DNA from: Malus domestica
Taxonomy: Eukaryota > Streptophyta > Magnoliopsida > Rosales > Rosaceae
Direction of reading: 5' to 3'
Assembly: GCF_042453785.1 (NCBI RefSeq)
Contig: NC_091670.1
Span: 36,839,501-36,903,500 of the forward strand
Length of the DNA stretch: 64,000 bases
Part shown: positions 58,376 through 64,000 of the stretch, one piece after another
Layout of the letters: every line of letters begins with the position of its first letter
How positions within the stretch are numbered: the first letter of the stretch is position 1
Made by a program: the position numbers and the translations under genes
Notes under the pieces: model-generated
The model's input: the letters and a program-made list of their open reading frames with translations, nothing else
What the model was told of the DNA's origin: nothing
Database searches by the model: none

Positions 58376-61300
58376 CACTACTACAATATATGCTATCACC
58401 GTCGGAGTCAAAACCGACAAGAAATCAGATTTCTGTCGCAATTTTGGAAAAAATGCGACATAAAACAATGTAATGTCGCATTTTCAAAGCGACACTATTG
58501 CTAGCGTCACGAAAGGGCTTTAGCGTCGGTTTGGTGGCTTAAACCGACACTACATAGCGTCGCTTTAAAGCGACACTAAACTAACGTCGGTTTAAAGCGA
58601 CGCATACTTACACGTTACGTCGCTTTAAGGAAACGTTCATTAGCAATTTAATTGTAAAATATAATTCCTACTGTCGCTTTTAAATGACACTGAAATAATA
58701 TTAAATCAATTTAATATCCCATAAACCGACGCCAAATAACAATTAAATAAATAAAATATGCAACCGAATAACGGTCTTAACCGACACCACCTTTGTTAAT
58801 AATAATAAAAAAAAACACACAAATCGCATTCTTCTTCGATTCATTGTAACAGAAAAATTTTATATAATTATATTAATTAATTTCAAGGTCAAAAAAAAAA
58901 CATTAATAAAAATAATTAAAAAAAAAGTCTGCCAACATACACAATATTGTCCATACATTAATGAAAATAATTAACAATAAAAATAATGTCAAAATATACA
59001 AAAACCCATCCGTCATAACAACTACTAAATCCGACATTACAAACATAACATAAAAAACAAAAAAGATAGAACGATTAAAGTATCATATTTAACCGACAAA
59101 AAAGCGAACCAAATAAACTACGGAACCGAATCTGCGCCTGAACGTGGCACAGATCCTTCTCGCCCTTGAGGTCCTATATTTGATGCCAACATCCTCGACA
59201 AGTCCACATCAGATCCAACACCCGCAAGCATTTCAGCAAACCCCCCAGCTGGAAATTCAGGACAAGGCGCAGCCATCTCGGGTCGATATACTGGCACTTG
59301 ATAAGGCGGCTCCTGCATGTAAGGCATGGGAGGCTGCTGCATGTATGGCATAGGCGGCTGCTGCATGTATGGCGTGGGCTGCATAGGCAGCGGATACATA
59401 GGATACGGAGGTTGCTGATTATAGCCAGCATAAGGATATGCAGGGGGCGGCTGACTTTGACCCGACTGTTGAGGAGGAGGCTGACTCTGGCCTGACTGTT
59501 GGGTTCCCGGGCTAAACGGTGGTTGTGGTTGTGCTTGTGGCTGAAATCTTTGGAAAAGCCACGCAAACAACTGACTTTGCTTGTTCTCTAGGTCCGAAAT
59601 CCGTTTATTGTTATTTTCGTCCCTCAATTTCAACTCATTATTTTGAGTCATCAGCAATGCGATTGCACTGTTAGATGACCTCTTGGAGGAAATTGATGTA
59701 GAAGACGAAGAAGATGCATAGGAAACCATATCAGGAGTCACCCCATGACCGTATCCTCTGACTCTATTATACCTCTCAGGACCCATTGTGTCAACATACA
59801 CTTGGGTCCTAAGATCTTCATTATCCTCTTGCCCCGACTGAATCAAAGTTTGCAGATTGCTCTCCATTGTTGCCTAGCATTACAATTTTTAAAAAGAAAA
59901 ATTCAATCGTAAAACAGAACAATAAGCTATAGATAATAAATTTGAATAATAATGAAATACCAACACAGTAAAATAAATTACCCCTGTACGCTCCGATTCT
60001 TCATCAATCCAAGCTTCATTTTTTCGTGTATGACATTCACGAAAAAAGGTTACAGGATCAGCTTCTTTCCCATGTTTCTTCCGCTTTACCAAAAATAAAA
60101 TTTCACACAAACAATTTTAGGCTAACCTCGTTAAAATTAAAATTTATAACTATTGAATATTTAAAATAACATTTCTTCAAATGGTACAATCCATACATAT
60201 TCTTGCCGCTTTCTTGCAAAAGATTTTGTACCAGTAGTATGGTTCATTGTTTTCTTTTGCCGATTAATCTTGTTTTTTTCAGCAACCTCCTGAAAATAAA
60301 AATAAAAAAATTATTACACAAATTTATAGTTATAACGAAATAAACTACATCGTTTACCTTTGTTTTATCTCCACTCCAGTATGCCAACAAATTACCCCAC
60401 TGGGTAGGATTCACATCAGGAGGAGGCTGGGGACGCTCCTCTGCAGCTCTGTTGGTATAATATTTTTTTTTTAACTTATTTCTGTACTCCTTATGTGCAT
60501 GCTCAGCAACCTTAAGCGTCATAAAGCGGATCAAAGGCAATCTTGGTATATCAGCATCTTCAAAAACAATATTTCCCTACATCCATAAAATAAAAAATAA
60601 AAAAAATAAATCAACCAAGTCAAATATTATAACAATCATTGAATTATTCTTTCATTTTCTAATAAAAATATAAATACCTATACCTTAATTCTATTCCAAA
60701 AAGCTTCCTTATCTACATCCTTAATCTTACGCCAATGCTTCGCCAATGGGAGAATTCTGTGGTCTCTAACCTCCGATGCCACATATTTTGAAAATGCACT
60801 AGAGTTATCACTAACGCATTTTCCAGACATATCAAACGAACAAAGCTGTTTCGTCCATTTGGGAACTGAGGGTCCTCGCCTCCGTTGAGAAGTTCCTTGT
60901 TCATAACAAAACCACAGTTAAAACAAACCAAAAAAGTTGGAAACAGATGTAAACTTTCAGTTTATAAGGATAATAGAAGATTAAACACAAAAAAAAAAAA
61001 AAAAACGAATCCAATAATAATGTAGAAAAATAACCAGCTTCGACCTCCTCCCCTTCCACATGAAGTTCCTCATCACGTTGAGAATCACAACTACTATCCA
61101 TAGCAAAACCAAAGGAAGAAGTGCGGAAATAGGAGTGAAGGGAGTGAAGGGAGTGAAGGGAGTGAAATGGGGAGTGAAATGAGAGAGACGGAAATAGGTC
61201 GTAGAACCTTAAATATGCCAAAAAAATTAGCGTCGAAATATGCAACTATTACGTCGCTTCAAAGCGACACCACCTCTGCAACATTTTTGACTAGCGTCGA

Positions 61301-61584
61301 AATAGGGTAACATTGAGTCGCTTCAAAACGACGTTAGGTCTGACAGATTTAAATAGCGTCGAAATAGAGGCTAATTGCGTCGATTTGAACCGACGTTATT
61401 CTGACAGACAGTAATTGCAGTGGCCTCGGAATTGGACGTGCGAATGTGACCGAGGCTTCGAAATATGGGCATATTGCGTCGCTTAAAACCGACGTTATAG
61501 TCTGACATTTCTAACTAGCGTCGAAATAGAGAACAATGACGTCGGTTTTAACCGACGTTATTCTGACAGACATTAATTGCAGTG
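58376..61584 (-). mobile_element. Second CACTA element, TNPA-only, GTCG subterminal repeats
   Basis: The left terminus is CACTACTACAATATATGC at 58376. Both flanks are packed with GTCGGTTTTAACCGACG / GTCGCTTTAAAGCGAC words in direct and inverted form (58400-58800 and 61240-61750). On the right, two candidate ends read inward CACTGCAATTAATGTCTGTC (from 61584) and CACTGCAATTACTGTCTGTC (from 61422). They lie in tandem units of about 165-170 bp, so the true end is uncertain, and no 3-bp duplication could be confirmed. The single gene is TNPA-like. There is no TNPD, so it would need transposase supplied in trans. Confidence 0.75.
59118..61101 (-). CDS. TNPA-like protein (Transposase_24 type) of CACTA 2
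   Basis: Six exons, 61101-61035, 60895-60684, 60576-60358, 60289-60197, 60083-59982 and 59873-59118, join in phase at GT-AG sites into 482 residues without stops. The start is MDSSCDSQRDEELHVEGEEV. Conserved En/Spm TNPA features follow: KWTKQLCSFDMSGKCVSDNS, AEERPQPPPDVNPTQWGNLL, TGTKSFARKRQEY, HTRKNEAWIDEESERTG, VYVDTMGPERYNRVRGYG and HGVTPDMV. The C-terminal 150 residues are Pro/Gln/Tyr-rich with three PYMQQPP-like repeats, then an acidic end. In the family this protein binds the subterminal repeats. It looks intact, unlike the TNPA pieces at 31.8-33.8 kb. Exon limits are by eye. Confidence 0.82.
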
Positions 61585-61820
61585 TCCTCGGAATTGGACG
61601 TGCGAAAGAACCGAGGCATAGAAATAAATGCCTGCGTCGAAACAATAACTGGTTGCGTCGGTTTAAACCGACGTATAATACAAGGCGTCGAAATAATAAG
61701 TGGTTGTGTCGAAATAATAAGTATTTACGTCGATTAAAACCGACGCCACTACTTATTATTTCGACGCAACTATTTATTATTTCGATGCTTCGGTTCTTTC
61801 GCACGTCCAATTCTTCCGAT
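61240..61820. repeat. Subterminal tandem and foldback block of CACTA 2
   Basis: A unit containing CGTCGAAATAG, CCGACGTTATTCTGACAGAC, ATTGCAGTG and CCTCGGAATTGGACGTGCGA occurs twice (about 61265-61440 and 61440-61615). Beyond it, GGAATTGGACGTGCGAAAGA at 61590 is repeated inverted at 61788-61820, with TTATTATTTCGACGC arms between. The result is a long hairpin with about 10 GTCG/CGAC sites. Confidence 0.75.
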
Positions 61821-61861
61821 CCATTTCCCCGTGCAAAAAAACCGGGAAAATTCCCGCCCAA

Positions 61862-62269
61862 CAAAAAAATAAAAAAAAGAGTTTAACTAAAAAAGAAAAA
61901 ATGGAAACGCAGGAGAAAAAAAAAATAGTTAAAATAAAAAAAGGTTATTTCTTATAATATTTTAATATATAAAATTTAACTTATACATAATGCTTAATAA
62001 AAACACAAATATAATTTTAGGAACATTTTGATATTGATGGCTTATATTTGAATTGTTTTAATCAAACATCAATAATTTTGAAACTTTTGATCAAACATTG
62101 TTCGGTTTATAATATCCTTAAAATTTTGATTTTTATTGTAAATAATTGACCAACTAGTTCATAAAATATTATGATAAATATTCTAAATTCACCACAAATA
62201 TTCTATCTTAACTTATCATTATTCGTTTAAAATGAATTTTTCTTATGCAAATAATTTGTTGTATTAAAA
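61862..62269. other. AT-rich spacer between CACTA 2 and satellite array
   Basis: Very AT-rich with no ORF or TIR. Its last bases (TTGTATTAAAACGATACATT) run into the first satellite unit, whose internal junctions read CCATCAAAACGATACATT. Confidence 0.5.
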
Positions 62270-64000
62270 CGATACATTCACTAACACTTAAACAGTTTAT
62301 TCATACTTTCATTAAGTATAACACAAGATTTTGGGATATCCACTAGTGTAAATATTTCAAATTGAAGATCGCATTCATTCACCGTATTCATATAGGGTGA
62401 AGGAGTGTACATATAAAAAATCATCAAAATCGGAGTTAAAATAACCGTTACATCGTGATTTTTCGTTAATAACCGTCGAATAAGTTTTTCCCGTTACTGT
62501 GTCTCAGAAAGTTTTTTTTTTTTAATTTTTGGCGTATGCGATCTCGAAGTATACACAAACATGTTTGACGGTTCGATCGTTGAAATTAGTTTCGTAGAGT
62601 TCGTATTCCATCAAAACGATACATTCACTAACACTTAAACAGTTTATTCATACTTTCATTAAGTATAACACAAGATTTTGGGATATCCACTAGTGTAAAT
62701 ATTTCAAATTGAAGATCGCATTCATTCACCGTATTCATATAGGGTGAAGGAGTGTACATATAAAAAATCATCAAAATCGGAGTTAAAATAACCGTTACAT
62801 CGTGATTTTTCGTTAATAACCGTCGAATAAGTTTTTCCCGTTACTGTGTCTCAGAAAGTTTTTTTTAATTTTTGGCGTATGCGATCTCGAAGTATACACA
62901 AACATGTTTGACGGTTCGATCGTTGAAATTAGTTTCGTAGAGTTCGTATTCCATCAAAACGATACATTCACTAACACTTAAACAGTTTATTCATACTTTC
63001 ATTAAGTATAACACAAGATTTTGGGATATCCACTAGTGTAAATATTTCAAATTGAAGATCGCATTCATTCACCGTATTCATATAGGGTGAAGGAGTGTAC
63101 ATATAAAAAATCATCAAAATCGGAGTTAAAATAACCGTTACATCGTGATTTTTCGTTAATAACCGTCGAATAAGTTTTTCCCGTTACTGTGTCTCAGAAA
63201 GTTTTTTTTTTTTAATTTTTGGCGTATGCGATCTCGAAGTATACACAAACATGTTTGACGGTTCGATCGTTGAAATTAGTTTCGTAGAGTTCGTATTCCA
63301 TCAAAACGATACATTCACTAACACTTAAACAGTTTATTCATACTTTCATTAAGTATAACACAAGATTTTGGGATATCCACTAGTGTAAATATTTCAAATT
63401 GAAGATCGCATTCATTCACCGTATTCATATAGGGTGAAGGAGTGTACATATAAAAAATCATCAAAATCGGAGTTAAAATAACCGTTACATCGTGATTTTT
63501 CGTTAATAACCGTCGAATAAGTTTTTCCCGTTACTGTGTCTCAGAAAGTTTTTTTTTTTAATTTTTGGCGTATGCGATCTCGAAGTATACACAAACATGT
63601 TTGACGGTTCGATCGTTGAAATTAGTTTCGTAGAGTTCGTATTCCATCAAAACGATACATTCACTAACACTTAAACAGTTTATTCATACTTTCATTAAGT
63701 ATAACACAAGATTTTGGGATATCCACTAGTGTAAATATTTCAAATTGAAGATCGCATTCATTCACCGTATTCATATAGGGTGAAGGAGTGTACATATAAA
63801 AAATCATCAAAATCGGAGTTAAAATAACCGTTACATCGTGATTTTTCGTTAATAACCGTCGAATAAGTTTTTCCCGTTACTGTGTCTCAGAAAGTTTTTT
63901 TTTTTTAATTTTTGGCGTATGCGATCTCGAAGTATACACAAACATGTTTGACGGTTCGATCGTTGAAATTAGTTTCGTAGAGTTCGTATTCCATCAAAAC
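62270..64000. repeat. Satellite-like tandem array, unit about 347 bp, five copies
   Basis: Unit starts CGATACATTCACTAACACT at 62270, 62617, 62960, 63307 and 63653, giving lengths of 347, 343, 347, 346 and about 348. The only differences I see are in the length of the poly(T) run after CTGTGTCTCAGAAAG. The array continues past the window end. The unit has no ORF; it includes ATCATCAAAATCGGAGTTA and GTTTGACGGTTCGATCG. Confidence 0.96.

Noticed and set aside
59144..59566. ORFs overlapping the TNPA-like C-terminus
   Set aside because: They are frame shadows of the Pro/Gln-rich repeat region and match nothing; the spliced TNPA-like frame explains the sequence.
62270..64000. CRISPR-like array
   Set aside because: Repeats are about 347 bp, contiguous and without unique spacers, in a plant nuclear context; it is a tandem satellite.

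Overview
This is a plant nuclear window. The spliced genes have GT-AG introns, the intergenic DNA is AT-rich, and LTR retrotransposons, a LINE, CACTA elements and MITEs are densely nested. A Cassandra-type LTR carrying a 5S-RNA domain, SKIP19-like F-box fragments, and a short MITE whose ends read like elements common in apple and pear all point to Rosaceae, probably tribe Maleae (Malus/Pyrus). That assignment is inference.

Layout. 1-1.5 kb: a 28-30 bp minisatellite and a 217-bp MITE. 1.5-9.46 kb: a defective Copia element on the minus strand with 304-bp LTRs and a GTAAG target duplication, itself split by a 1.9-kb TG...CA insertion. 10.4-13.9 kb: the 5' half of a LINE, with a PIF/Harbinger-type MITE inside its endonuclease. 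14.4-20.4 kb: a small unrecognised gene (copy A), frameshifted and then cut near its 3' end by a second Copia element with TSD GTTTT. 21.2-22.6 kb: a VAN3-binding-protein-like gene in five exons. 24.3-33.9 kb: decayed CACTA DNA with TNPD and TNPA genes and a TTTAGGG-rich intron. 34.1-43.3 kb: a large inverted duplication of about 4 kb arms around a spacer of about 1 kb. Each arm holds another copy of the small gene (B and C, divergently oriented) and pieces of a SKIP19-like F-box/LRR gene. 41.2-46.1 kb: the remains of that F-box gene, broken by a Cassandra LTR, a SINE-like piece, a Copia fragment and an 829-bp hAT-like element. 48.5-49.7 kb: a coiled-coil gene of unknown function. 50.3-55.5 kb: a complete-looking plant BRCA1 gene, 14 coding exons and 1018 codons as modelled here. 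57.0-57.7 kb: an orphan C-terminal PPR-DYW piece. 58.4-61.6 kb: a second CACTA element with an intact TNPA-like gene of 482 codons but no TNPD. 62.27-64 kb: five nearly identical 343-348 bp tandem units that run off the window end.

How they relate. The host genes that look intact are the VAN3-binding-like gene (membrane/vein-patterning family), the coiled-coil gene and BRCA1 (DNA repair). Everything else is mobile DNA or debris. The most unusual content is the three-member small-gene family A/B/C. All three share the MVRLL start, a TATA box about 100-130 bp upstream and a homologous downstream segment, yet each is broken by a different lesion. Two of them sit in a palindrome that could form hairpin RNA if transcribed through.

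All exon models are read by eye from splice signals and reading frame; no alignment or database search was run.
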